Shown here in pieces: positions 21,748-32,620 of a DNA stretch of 64,000 nucleotides. The stretch is from Terramyces sp. JEL0728 (lineage: Eukaryota > Chytridiomycota > Chytridiomycetes > Rhizophydiales > Terramycetaceae): the NCBI GenBank assembly GCA_027603945.1, contig JADIIU010000032.1, positions 1 through 64,000 on the forward strand. The letters run 5' to 3'. A program made the position numbers and the translations under genes. Positions within the stretch are counted from its first letter, which is position 1. Every line of letters starts with the position of its first letter. The notes under the pieces were generated by a model. The model was not told the DNA's origin. It saw only the letters and a program-made list of their open reading frames with translations, and did not search any database.

Positions 21748-24700
21748 ATGAATCTGGAAAATATTAATGTTGAGTTTCCATTTCAGCCGTATCCACAGCA
21801 GCACCTTTTAATGAAAACCTTGATCCAGAGTCTCCAAAATGTAATCAAATCTAATCCAAGAGTAAAAACGCAATCATTGAATCTCCAACCGGGACTGGAA
21901 AAACTCTATGCTTATTGTGTGCAATCTTGGCTTGGAAATCAGCATATAATGACTGGAAATTTCACAAGAAAACTATAGATCTGAGAAAAGTACACCAAGC
22001 AGTATTTGGTTCGCTGCCATTTGATGAAAACCGAGAATCACAATTACTCTCACCAAAAATTTACTATGCTTCTGTAATTCTCGTTAATACAGCGGACACA
22101 CTCACAATTATCGCAAGCTGTTAATGAAATCAAGAATACAAAGTATACCCCTTTAGTGACAGTGCTTGGGAGTCGAGATCAAATGTGTATAAATCCGTTA
22201 GTGCAGAATGCACCAGCTGCTGCAAAAACAGGAATGTGCAAGTCAATGACCAAGCAACACAAATGCCAATATTTTAATAACGTGCACAAAAACAAGGCAA
22301 AGGAAGTCATTATGGATATCGAAGATTTGATTAAAACAGGAAAAGAAAACACGTTTGTTTACTTAATACTAGCATATGTCCATTTTATACTTCAAAAGAG
22401 AATCAGAATGCAGCCGATATCATCTTTCTGCCCTACAATTACCTCATTGACCCGCAAACCAGAGAAGCACAGTCCATTAATTTGTCAAACGCAATTTTAA
22501 TATTTGACGAAGCGCATAACCTTGAATCTTACTGCGAAGAAGCATATTCATTTGAACTTACATTGTCAGATATCAAGCAAGCGATAACCGAAATGGAACA
22601 TTGCTTGAACCGCTCAAGGATAGATACCAATGCAGAATTCAATATTTCAGAGTTCAACAGACTTAAATGTACTTTGTGCTTGATCTAGTAAAGCTGGAAA
22701 TATTTAAAACCAAATTATCTGACTGCCGCGGAGTGCAAATACAGCCTGGCAGATACATGTATGAATTATTTCAAATTGTTGAAATCAATTTTGACAATGC
22801 CGCCAGTCTGATGATGCTGATCGAAAGCGCTACCAATCTGTTATCCAGTTCTGGGTACAAATCAAAGAACATCAGTAGATACGGCCTTGCATTGTTTAAT
22901 GATGCCCTCAAAATTGTTTTTAGAGTACTAGAAAAAGATTCTAAAGATATCGAAAATTACAAGGTTCACATTGAATGCAAAGAAACGATAACTGCAGAGA
23001 AATTTGCTCCAGTTAAAAAGAATGAAACTGTACTTTCGTTTTGGTGTTTCAGCGCTCAAGTTGCAATGAAGGCAATTGAAGGACTAGGAACAAGGAGCAT
23101 CATTCTGGCATCTGGAACTTTGGTAATCAAAATTAACCATAGAGTCCTCTCTCCAGTATACCAAACGAAATGGGAATGTATTTGGCTGCTAAACTAGATT
23201 GTTTCCTTACAAAGTTGAAAACTCTCATGTCATCAAGCATACTCAGATCTTGGTAAACGTACTCCAAAAAGGGCCATCAGGGGTTGCTTTGAACTCGTCA
23301 TTCACCAAACGCGATTCCAAGGATTATATTAACGATTTGGGAATGTCGATTCTGAACATATCCAAGGTGACTCCAAAAGGAATATTAGTGTTCTTTACTT
23401 CCTATTTAATTCTAAAGAAAACTATAGAAATATGGGAAAGAGTAAATTTCATTGACACAGATAAACAGGAGCGGTCGATCTTCAATTATCAGGCAACTCG
23501 AAGAACATAAGAAAGTGTATGTAGAACCAAAATCCAAGTCTGATTTTGTAAAACTAATTGAAAAATACAACCAATCGGTCAAGGAATCTGGAGCAATTTT
23601 ATTTGCAGTATGTAGAGGAAAGGCCAGTGAAGGTATTGATTTCAGCGATGATCATTGTCGTGCAGTGTTAATTTGTGGAATACCATTTCCAGCACTGAAA
23701 GATCCAAAAGTTGAATTGAAGAAAAAAATACTAGCTAGTAAAAACTCGAAAAGTGGAGATAGTTGGTATGCGCAACAAGCGTATCGGGCTGTGAATCAAG
23801 CAATCGGTAGAGTGATCCGACATCGAAATGATTATGGAGCCATTATACTGCTAGACAACAGATTTTCCAGTTCGTGGGTGCAAAATAATCTACCGATTTG
23901 GATCAGACATCACATCAACGTTGCCCAAGAGTACGGGCAGATGAACTTGAATCTTGTTCAATTTTTCAAGAAGATTAAAGAGCACGGGTTTGACTATGCT
24001 CCTTCGCAAAGTGGTGGAAGCCATAACTCAAAAAATCCCTTATATTTTGACACTGATGCAGGTGGTAACGACCCAATGTCGTACACTGCAAATGATCGAC
24101 GTACAAGCGTAGCTGATAAATGGAAAGCAAATTACGAGGCTGATCCAAATGATCCGCTCTCAATATCTACTAATCCAAGTTATCGTTCTCGTTTGGAAGT
24201 AGACAAAAATGATCCAATGTATATATCACCAAAAAAACAATATCAAAAAGTAGAAATAGATGCCAATAACCCACTATATGTCGCATCAAAAAGGTCGATT
24301 CACTCGTCACTAGATACTGGCGAGCCCATGTATGTTGATCCAAACAGTATACCCACTCACCAAAACGATCTATTACGAGCGGCTTTCCACGATCCATTAT
24401 CAATAAAACCACACCAATTGTCCTTGAACTATAATCATATGCCACGAAAGAAGCATGTGATGATAGAATATCAAAGGGATGATCCATTGGCAGTGCCTAA
24501 AGAGCATCTGCAAATAAAATTGGAATCAATGCAGGAAAACAAAGATCCATCAGGAAAATGGGATCGTGAAAGTCCTTGGGCAAGCAATAATGTCGGGATG
24601 GCGCATGAACCTATTCAACTGTCTGCAAATATACCCACACAAGGATCAAAAACGAAAAATCCTGCTGTAGCAATCAACTTTAATGAAAAGGTAAACAGTG

Positions 24701-24976
24701 CTAACACAGATGAAATCATCGCTAGGGAGAGAAATTTACAAGGAATTTCAAACTCTTTTGAAGAAATGTAAAGTAAAAAAAGAGCTAGAGTTGGTAGAAT
24801 TCGTTAAGCGTACCTGCAATTTGCTAACGGCCGTCCAGCAACCAATCCTTGCTGAAGATATCTCGAATCGAATCCAGCTGTTGGAAGAGTTTCAAAAGTT
24901 TGCTGGTGAGCACAAGAAATTGGTCAAGTTGGAATTGGTAACTTTTCGTGAAAGATATAGCCATAAATTAAAGTAA
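21748..24976 (+). CDS. RTEL1: RTEL1-type iron-sulfur DNA helicase with C-terminal harmonin-like domain
   Basis: Nine exons encode 1023 residues. Introns: 21841-21860, 22074-22092, 22353-22372, 22669-22688, 23123-23142, 23178-23197, 23442-23460 and 24691-24709, all 19-20 nt. This is an XPD-superfamily helicase: Walker A ESPTGTGKT (~39-46), motif Ia YASRTHSQLSQ, iron-sulfur cysteines near 134, 151, 160 and 191, DEAH box (~233), ASGTLSPL, and motif VI QAIGRVIRHRNDYG. A long linker (~716-872) carries eight short DPL/DPM-type repeats. The last exon encodes a helical domain like the harmonin-N domains of RTEL1. RTEL1 dismantles D-loops and G-quadruplexes in recombination and telomere upkeep. FANCJ and DDX11 are relatives, but the C-terminal domain favours RTEL1. 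Confidence 0.85.
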
Positions 24977-25022
24977 ATATGTATTTTTTACTAGTTTCCA
25001 AATTCTTTTAGTGGAATCACAA

Positions 25023-25343
25023 ATGGAACTCGTCAAACAACCGCACTACATGGAAAAGATAATAGTGGAATTGGAAATAATTTCAAGACAGTTAACAGCG
25101 CAAACGTATTTCGACCTGCGGTGTTCCTTCAAGAACTCACTGCCAATTATACCACAAGTGACCTTTGAAGCTTACAAAGAATCAACCGTTAAAGCATTTC
25201 ATAATCATAGAGTTAGAGATGGCATCGGATTATACGCCATAGAAGGCAACAACTGCACAAAAACAGGAATCAAGCTACTAACAGGACATGTCTGTGAAAA
25301 ATCATTTATTTATGCGGTTTCCAACTATCCGGGTGGAAATTAG
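25023..25343 (+). pseudogene. Solo N-terminal fragment of the ankyrin-like protein family
   Basis: A 106-residue frame that matches only the N-terminus of the ~600-residue paralogues at 34-40 kb. YMEKIIVELEIISRQL then YFDLRCSFKNSLPIIP correspond to MLEKLKVELEVIGSHL and YLELQCSFHNNLSKIP of the first tandem copy. Similarity continues through AYKEST to about KSFIYAV, after which a stop ends it, with a further in-frame stop soon after. No downstream ankyrin-like region exists before the FIGNL1 3' end. It is probably a truncated, dispersed duplicate; a short functional protein cannot be excluded. Confidence 0.65.
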
Positions 25344-25515
25344 ATTTATATCGCAAAGTGAAATCTTCCCTTGGATTCCAAGTTGCCCCGCTGGAACCAC
25401 AGCAAGATGCAATAGTCGAGACGAATTAATAAATTAGAAACACTTTCAATCTCTTTATGTTGCGAATGGCAATACCAGCATTGCGAGATTCTGAATTGGA
25501 ATTCACTTGGATTTA

Positions 25516-27154
25516 TTATGTACGGTTGACACTTCCAAACTCTTTTTCAAACTTTCTGTACAAATCCAAGTCCCTGTCAGAGACACTTGCACGTACCTGA
25601 GTCAAGGCGTCAAGAAAGTCTTGCTTGGTGATAGGTCGCACATCTTCAACACAAACGCTAGAGATGTCTACAATGTCTCTTATTGGGCCGAGAGCGGCTT
25701 CCCTTATCAATCCATCCATGTCAGAACCGCTATAACCAGGCGTTTTTGCAATGATTTCCTGAATGTCCTGTTGGTCCAAGCTGTGATGCTGTTTTGATAA
25801 TAATGAAATGATGATTGATGACCGAGCCTCAGGTTCTGGCAGTGGTACATAGAGCTTTTTCCTAAATCTTCTTCTAGCAGCTTCGTCAATTTCATGAGGT
25901 CTATTCTTAATAATACTTGCCTGTTTGTAGCACCAATCATCAAAATACGATCTTCACTGTTTGTCCCACATCCATCAAATTGAACGAGAAACTCAGTTTT
26001 GATTCTTCGACTTGCTTCTTGTTCGCCATCCGTTCTTTGGGTTAAGAGAGAATCAATTTCGTCCACAAATATAACTGATGGCTGCTTTGCTCTGGCTACT
26101 GCAAACAATGCCCGCACCATCTTTTCCCCGTCACCTATCCACTTGGAGGTTAAAGACGAGGAAGATATAGAAAAGAATGTAGCATTGCATTGACTGGCTA
26201 TACACTTGCCTATCATGGTCTTCCCGGTACCTTCTTATACATCAATTACCTGGCGGTCCAAATAGCAATAGTCCTTTCGGCGGCCCGCGAATTCCATTGA
26301 ATATATCTGGTCGAAGCTATATTAACGATAACCCACCATTGGCCACACTACAATTTCCTTTATTGACGCCTTTGCGTGTTCCAGCCCGGCTATAGTTAAA
26401 AACACCAACCTAATATTTAGATACAAATACCTATATCATCCCAACTTACTTGAGTTACATTAGAGACAATTTCGTTCATTATAGTTTCAACCATCACTGG
26501 ATCAATGTTTTTCAGCCTGTCATCATTTACAGGTTCCGGTTTAGGATCGCCAGAATCCTTCCTTACCAATGGCGAAACGAATCCTCTATTTCCCAAACGC
26601 TTTTTGGGCTGCTCATTCTTTTTCCTGTTGTCTAGCATCAATTTGTCACTAGCAGACATGAAATCTGGGTGTTCTATAGATCGCTTTTGGGGTATTAGCA
26701 GGTCTGGCTCTTTTGAAGTCGGTCCTTTGCTTGATGACTCTACTGAACGTGCACTGGCCCAGCCGTTTTCTTTGTTGATGGGTATATTTTGCAGCACCGA
26801 ATTGGTATTACCAGTGGATTCCTTTGGTTTAGATGTATTTTCATTCATCAGATTGCACTGTACTCCAATGGACTTGCGTAAAGCCCGTACAGTAAAACAT
26901 GATCCATCGTCTAAATCCGAGCCACCAAGGTCATCTTCCACACAATACTCCTTCAATTCATCAGCACTGATACTCGAACTAATTGAAAATCTGGTAAAGT
27001 TTCGTTTCTTTTTCTTTTCCATAATCATCTGCACCTGCTGCTGCGTATCATCCTCCTTGATCGTAAAGTTGGTCCCATCAACGTAATTCAAGTACATTAA
27101 AGCTAATTTATTTGCTTTTTCTTGTCGAATGTCCATCAAGTTAAAACCCTGCAT
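25516..27154 (-). CDS. FIGNL1: Fidgetin-like 1 AAA ATPase
   Basis: Five exons encode 512 residues. Introns: 26390-26430 (41 nt, see findings), 26317-26336 (20), 26231-26249 (19) and 25901-25920 (20, GC donor). The first half is polar and likely disordered. From ~230 the FIGNL1 signature appears: [49 protein letters not shown], Walker A GPPGTGKT (split by an intron, ~279-286), [18 protein letters not shown], Walker B VIFVDEID, and [16 protein letters not shown]. The C-terminal helix FEKEFGSVN follows. FIGNL1 removes RAD51/DMC1 from DNA in homologous recombination; spastin and katanin are relatives that sever microtubules. Its start is 32 bp from the divergent STIMATE gene. Confidence 0.9.
25901..25920 (-). 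other. 20-nt GC-AG intron in FIGNL1
   Basis: The donor reads AACAG followed by GCAAGT, the classic GC-donor context, and the intron ends AATAG. Splicing yields [16 protein letters not shown], a conserved AAA motif. The nearest GT donor (16 nt) puts a stop in frame. Confidence 0.85.
26390..26430 (-). other. 41-nt intron made of two abutting intron-like units
   Basis: On the minus strand the unit 26430-26410 (21 nt) begins GTATTTG, has CTAAAT and ends TTAG. The unit 26409-26390 (20 nt) begins GTTGG, has TTAACT and ends ATAG. Removing only one unit leaves an in-frame stop. Removing both restores [11 protein letters not shown] of FIGNL1. Confidence 0.8.
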
Positions 27155-27186
27155 TTTTGCGATGTCCAGAAAAAGTTTCCAAACTT

Positions 27187-27975
27187 ATGGACGACAAAAA
27201 GTGTGAACTGGTTGACTCATTTGCAATTCTGGTACAGGTACTAATGGCTTCGCTGGCTCTAGCATCGCTATTATACAAGAGATCTTTAGAGACGCCTCAG
27301 AGACCGATACTGATTTGGGGGATGGATACTGCTAAACAAGCGATAGCAGCTTCTCTCATCCACTTTGCAAATATACTGTTATCGTACATTACTTCGGTAT
27401 TGCCGCAACAGCCGACAAATCCGTGTGTTTGGTATTTTTTAAATCTCGCACTTGATACAACGATAGGGGTCTATATTTTATACGTATTTCTCGGCGGGAT
27501 CCATTCTATCGCTGATTATTTCCACATTAAAGATACTCAGATGGGTAACTATGGGCATCCGCCGCGGGTAGCTAATTTTAACCTAGTTTACGCCATGGAT
27601 CAAGCAATTAATACTATTTCTGACCGCCTGGTTCTTTGTAAAAGTGATAGTTACAGTAACATTGGTTTTGGTACCAATATTTGGAATAATTGCTGCCTGG
27701 ATCTTATCCCCGTTGAAAGATGAGCGGTACCAAGTCATATTTGTGATGTTCATCTTTCCATTGATCATGAACATTATTCAAGGTATTAACTATCTGAAGT
27801 AGCATGGCTCATTGATAGAGTGATTAAAGGAAAAGCAGGATACATTCAGGTGGAAATTCACGAAGAAAATTTGCCAGATAGTCCAGATAGTGAATCCCCG
27901 CTACCAGAAGCATCGCCTCCAGTGTCACTAACAATTCGGATTGCTAGATTATTTGGAAGAGCACATGTACCATAA
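27187..27975 (+). CDS. STIMATE/TMEM110 family membrane protein
   Basis: Three exons encode 249 residues; introns at 27568-27586 (19) and 27783-27802 (20). Family signs (PF12400) are ALASLLYKRSLETPQRPILI, FANILLSYI, NPCVWYFLNLALDTTIGVYI, YGHPPR and a splice-restored TPWIKQLILF. Four to five membrane helices are visible. STIMATE in animals works at ER-plasma membrane junctions in calcium entry, and the yeast relative (YPL162C) is vacuolar. The cytosolic tail is acidic and Pro/Ser-rich. SARAF, another calcium-entry family, is the next gene. Confidence 0.85.
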
Positions 27976-28099
27976 ATAATATATCTTTTGAAATTTACCG
28001 GATTTCTGGACTTTTAATATCTAGTCTCAATTCCACTACTCGAGTGTAACGTCGAATTATCATAGAAAGCTCTTACTGAACCCAAATTGATGGTGTATT

Positions 28100-28774
28100 C
28101 TATTTCCTTTTATTTAATCCAGCCCTGTCTTCCTTTTCCCTTACCGCATAACTTTCTTGCATTAATCCAACTGATTCTTTCTTTGTTTTTCCAGTAAAGT
28201 ATTTGAAAAGATATACTAGCGGTCCGGTTCGTTCGATTTCACGAGGTTCTGCGAATCTAGGCGTAGTGGAGGGAGCTAGAGTTAATAAAGCGTACTAAGA
28301 GGCTCTTGTTCTTCAGGGAATCCAAAGTTTTCTATCCCAAAGAATCTAGATAAGACAAAGTTGGCAATTACCACCACAACAACAAAAATTAATAATCCTA
28401 CTGACATGTATGCCAATGGCTGGATAAATTTATCAATATTACTACGTTAATATTACTTACACTTCGCTCTTGTATTTATCACTGTAGTGTAATTCATAAG
28501 TAGCATGACAACTTTCATCCACCTGCTTCCCATCCTCATATTCACATAATACATGGATATTTTTGACATCAGCCTTTCCAAATCCGGTAGATTTAGGCTC
28601 ACAGTCCCATCCAGAATCTAATTTTGCGCAAGTGAGCTTCCCAGGGTGACATCCGTATATATGTTTTGCATCTCCACCATTGCATCTTAATCTACTCGTT
28701 CCAGATAGGGTAAGTTCTTTTTCTGAAAATATTAGAGTGTTTGCTGCCGCAAGGGAAATGAGCAGTAGCTTCAT
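28100..28774 (-). CDS. SARAF/TMEM66-like protein
   Basis: Three exons encode 211 residues; introns at 28442-28460 (19) and 28276-28295 (20). A signal peptide (MKLLLISLAAANTLIF) leads into the cysteine-rich lumenal domain: KELTLSGTSRLRCNGGDAKH, YGCHPGKLTCAKL, GWDCEP, NIHVLCEYEDGK and VDESCHATYELHY, which follow the SARAF pattern (PF06682). One membrane helix follows (MSVGLLIFVVVVVIANFVL), then a basic cytosolic tail found only after the second intron is removed. SARAF slows store-operated calcium entry from the ER membrane; the role here is inferred from family. Confidence 0.85.
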
Positions 28775-28834
28775 TTAATTTTTTCAAAGAATTTTCCAAC
28801 GCCTTTCACGAGCCATCAGTCAATCATTGTTTAT

Positions 28835-30179
28835 TTAGAACACCCCGGGAACAAAAGTATATGGTACCTTTTTGCAGTAAGCATCCCAATCCCTTCCGTA
28901 TTTCTTGCTGCACAGTTCGTCGTCTCTGTGCGCACGATGGACAAGCAGAACCAAAAAGTAAATGGCATAAAAATACGGAATGATTGAATCGAAGCCGCAA
29001 GGCAAGCACCATGAAACCGCCATCAACCAATCCCCTACAATGAATAAAGATTACCAGTATAGTTGATCTTGCGCGCCATTCCCCACCATCCAGATGTTAG
29101 CAACTTTGTTCCTCTTGCAGTATCCAGATATTTTAAATGTGCCACCAGAGAATGATTTGGGTCTGTTCTGAATTGGTTCTTTTCAGAGTTTGAGCTTCGG
29201 AATACGTACAGCCCAAAGAGATTAAGTGCAAATACGAGTACTAGGAACTGCAACGATAGATCTACTGGAAAGAGGGATAAATATCTTGCTTGTAAGCTGT
29301 ACGTGAATGGAACCCACACCAAATCTAGCATTAGAAAGGTAAACCTCCAAATACAAGCATGAAACCAAATCCATCCGTAGTGATGTCCATGGTAGTCAAG
29401 ATTGCACCTTCATTCCATAGTGCATCGACAACATAATATCCCTGTCCAAGGAGCACAAGGATCATTGAGTTGGTTAAAGTATTATGTGATTCGTATTGAC
29501 GCGCTGCAAGGGCTAGATTCAATACAAGCCATCCAATTAATCCAGGCCGCAATTCGCATACATATTTCAAATCAATTCCAAATATCCTTGGGTTTAACTC
29601 TCTTCCCATCCAAAAATCGTAAACTGGATAGCCAGAATTTCCACAGACTGACACGACTACTTGATTTGATCTGAATGAGCGCAGATATAAGGCTAATGAT
29701 AGTGTAAATGCAAACAAAATCCCTGCAATTGCTAATTGAATGTAATGATCTGCGACCCAAAGTAGCGGGTGTAATCCATGCTTGTAAACTAGCGCTGCCA
29801 ATACAGACATGGTAACCAAGAAAGAATTAAATCCATTAATCTTGTATTGCAGCCTCTTTCCATCTGGAGTAACAGTCCCCTCTACGGTTTTGCCTGGAAC
29901 GCATATTGAAAGCGCCAAATGGAAGGCAATCCATCCAACATAAGCCCTGACAGCTGCTCGATCATAAATTAAACCGGATAGATCAATTGAATCGAACCGT
30001 AGAGAATAAATCGAGGATGGAGGGCATCCATCTGCCGAACAAGCAACATAGAGTGATAGGACAGTTAGAGGGAGTAGCAATATGGTAAAGACAGATCCAT
30101 GCGGTCCAAGAAATTCAAAGTTTGTTGTTTTCGGTTGGTGGTAGTCATTTTTTAAAGTTTTGGCTGCAAATCGTCCCAT
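28835..30179 (-). CDS. ERG24: Delta(14)-sterol reductase (ERG24 type)
   Basis: Three exons encode 434 residues; introns at 29325-29344 and 29035-29054, both 20 nt. The N-terminus FEFLGPHGSVFTILLLPLTVL and the reductase signatures GRELNPRIFGIDLKYVCELR and FGDLVWVPFTYSLQARYL (splice-restored) are clear. The C-terminus has LLTSGWWGMARKINYTGDWL and AHRDDELCSKKYGRDWDAYC, ending YTFVPGVF. About eight to nine membrane helices are present. The enzyme reduces the C14-15 double bond of sterols after CYP51 in the ER. ERG4 and DHCR7 are relatives. The frame continues upstream of ATG 30179 without another ATG. Confidence 0.88.
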
Positions 30180-30302
30180 TGGAGTTGAAATTAAATTTAC
30201 TGCGCGGTCATTTAACCTCAATAAAACAGACGCATGTTCAATGACCACAGACGATTGAACAATAACCTCGCATGTCAATTCGAGAATATCAGCTTTATGA
30301 AT

Positions 30303-31133
30303 TTATTTATGCTTGACGTACAATTTGTAAGTCCCTAATATAGCAGCAGTGAAACCAGATACATGTTGGTAGCCTTCAGAAATGCGGTCGCCCATTTCAA
30401 ACACATCAATAGTACAAAATACAAAGTCAGCCAGCAGCTTTAAAAGGGACACTCGCTGCATGAAAATCTTTTGCTGTAGTTTCTGTCTGCTTTCTGGATC
30501 TTTGGAGTTTGCCAGTTTCTGGAACAATTCGTTAGTATCGCAAATATTAGAGTGAACGTCAATAAAGATTCCAGAATACCATAATCTATCAGAGTAAGGG
30601 GTCATTGTTTTTATCCACGATTTGTCCATGATTCCCAATTTTGCTAAGCAAATAATATCGTCCGAAATATCGTTGCAGATTCCAATTACTACATTTAATG
30701 GGGCCAGCTTTTGCTGCAGTGTACCAAATTGCTTTTCCTTGGCAATTTCCAGTCCGTCATTGAACGGTTCCAAAAAGTGGGCTAAACGAATTGCTTTGCG
30801 CACCAGGGAGAAATGCGAAGCTAGCTGTTTCGCTCTGGTCTGGTTAATTCCCTTTTCTACAAGTATTAACCATAGCAGGATCTTTGAAGAATACTGCGCG
30901 ACCTTCATAATCTTGTCCCTGCCGTCATTCAGCAATAAAAGCTTTCTAAATATTAGTATTTGGACGATAAAATTATTCAAAAGTGAGACTTTTGGCGATG
31001 AGGAGCGGTTTGCAGGAATTGCTTCTGGGACAACTATGCTAGGCTTGCGTGCAGGTACTGGAAGCGATGAAGATGGAGTTTTGGGGGCATTTGCAGGCAT
31101 TTTCTGTTTTTCTTCAATTTCACTAATTAACAT
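30303..31133 (-). CDS. PEX11: Peroxisome proliferation protein PEX11
   Basis: One exon, 276 residues; a start at the second ATG (31100) would also be possible. After a Pro/Ser-rich N-terminus comes the PEX11 domain: LLNDGRDKIMKVAQYSSKIL, RKAIRLAHFLEPFNDGLEIAK and DDIICLAKLGIMDKSWIK. The C-terminal end has a hydrophobic GFTAAILGTYKLY segment. PEX11 bends and elongates peroxisomal membranes before fission, so the cell has peroxisomes. Confidence 0.85.
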   Translation of the reverse strand: MLISEIEEKQKMPANAPKTPSSSLPVPARKPSIVVPEAIPANRSSSPKVSLLNNFIVQILIFRKLLLLNDGRDKIMKVAQYSSKILLWLILVEKGINQTRAKQLASHFSLVRKAIRLAHFLEPFNDGLEIAKEKQFGTLQQKLAPLNVVIGICNDISDDIICLAKLGIMDKSWIKTMTPYSDRLWYSGIFIDVHSNICDTNELFQKLANSKDPESRQKLQQKIFMQRVSLLKLLADFVFCTIDVFEMGDRISEGYQHVSGFTAAILGTYKLYVKHK

Positions 31134-31330
31134 ACAAAAGGAAAAGATCTCCAGCCACTTTGAAGGTGGATAGACGTCACAGTTGAGATGCCTAATAAGA
31201 ACGAGACTTTATTGTAGATGCGGTGGTTTTAAATTCATATGTTGATTAGAAACTCGTGTTTGGCCGACAATTTCCAACTGGCAGTCATGCCACCACATTA
31301 TCATCTGCATCGGCCGTGAAATGTTTCCAA

Positions 31331-32505
31331 ATGTCCAGCAAAGCTCCAACTGATGGTATTCGATATATTAAGAATAGGACAAAGCACTGAAGGTCTGAGA
31401 GAGGGGGTAACCATTGATCTTGAGCTGCTGGGCAACTACATCAGCTCAAAACTTTCAAATTTCAAAGCTCCGTTCACTGTTAAACAATTCAAGCTTGGCC
31501 AGTCCAACCCTACATTTTTGCTGATTGACAGCAATAATAAAAAGGTTGTTATTCGCAAGAAGCCTCCTGGAGCACTGCTCTCAAAAACTGCTCATCAAAT
31601 CGAAAGAGAATTCGCAATCTTGAAAGCGCTGAAATCTAATACAACTGTCCCAGTTCCTCAAGTATATTTATTCTGTGAAAATCTAGAGATATTGGGGACT
31701 CCGTTTTATGCCATGGAATTCCTTCAAGGAAAGATTTATCCAGAGAATACGCTTCACGATGTTCATCCAGATCAAAGAATCAATTATTTCGAATCCATGA
31801 TTGATGCTGCAGCCAAACTACACTCTGTGGATTATGCAAAGATTGGATTAAAGAATTTTGGAAAGGAAGGCGGATATTATGCCAGACAAGTGAAATCGCT
31901 CTATAAAGTGTCGCAAGCCCAAGCTGCTGTTACTGATGCTAGCGGAAACCAAGTCGGTGAATTATACAGATTGCCAGATTTAATGCGATATTTGCTGAGC
32001 AATCAAGTTGAAGATATCGTAACTTTGGTTCACGGAGACTTTAAGATCGACAATGTTGTATTTAATCCAAAAACTCAAAAAGTGATCGGGATGCTTGACT
32101 GGGAGTTGTAAATATACTTGACGTTAGATCTACCATTGGACATCCATATGCAGATTTAGCAAACATGTTGCTTTGCTGGTACGTTCCAGTCCAAATGAAA
32201 GGGCCTATGGAAGCATTCTTGGGTGCTCCAAGACCTTTGCCGGTGCCTGAAGCCGATACACTGCTGAAATTGTACTGTGAAAAAAGAGGACTTCAATATC
32301 CAATCAAGAACTGGGATTTCTGCGTAGCATTTGCATTTTTCAGAGTAATTTGTTTCTAACATAGCTTGCGGTCATTACTCAAGGTATTGCTGCGCGTGTT
32401 GCGAGAAACCAAGCATCCTCTGGATTCGCATCAGAGGTTGCCAAGCTATTCCAACCATGTGCCATGAGAGTGTACCAAATTGGATACACTGATGCCAAAT
32501 TATAA
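31331..32505 (+). CDS. APH-fold kinase-like protein (ACAD10/11-type)
   Basis: Four exons encode 370 residues; introns at 31356-31377 (22), 32108-32127 (20) and 32345-32364 (20). Motifs of the aminoglycoside-phosphotransferase fold are VVIRKKPPG (ATP lysine), REFAILKAL, catalytic VHGDFKIDNVVF, and MLDWELSTIGHPYADLANM with the metal-binding Asp, joined across intron 2. This subgroup matches the kinase half of ACAD10/ACAD11, which phosphorylates 4-hydroxyacyl-CoAs for beta-oxidation. Here it stands alone. ATG 31331 was chosen because it yields a clean splice into GQSTEG. Confidence 0.82.
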
Positions 32506-32620
32506 AAATTCTTTTTTCCAGCGCAAAATACATCTTGCTATTATTTGCAACTCCTTCAGAGATGATCTTTCGGATCAAGTATTTATATTCAAATGTATTT
32601 TATTTCACATGTTAAATTCA

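Noticed and set aside
22357..22372. A 16-nt intron in the RTEL1 gene
   Set aside because: It breaks the iron-sulfur CPFY region. The 20-nt version starting at 22353 restores it.
25707..26216. Reading the FIGNL1 frame straight through 25901-25920
   Set aside because: After ATNR the unspliced frame loses all AAA similarity. The GC-AG intron restores it.
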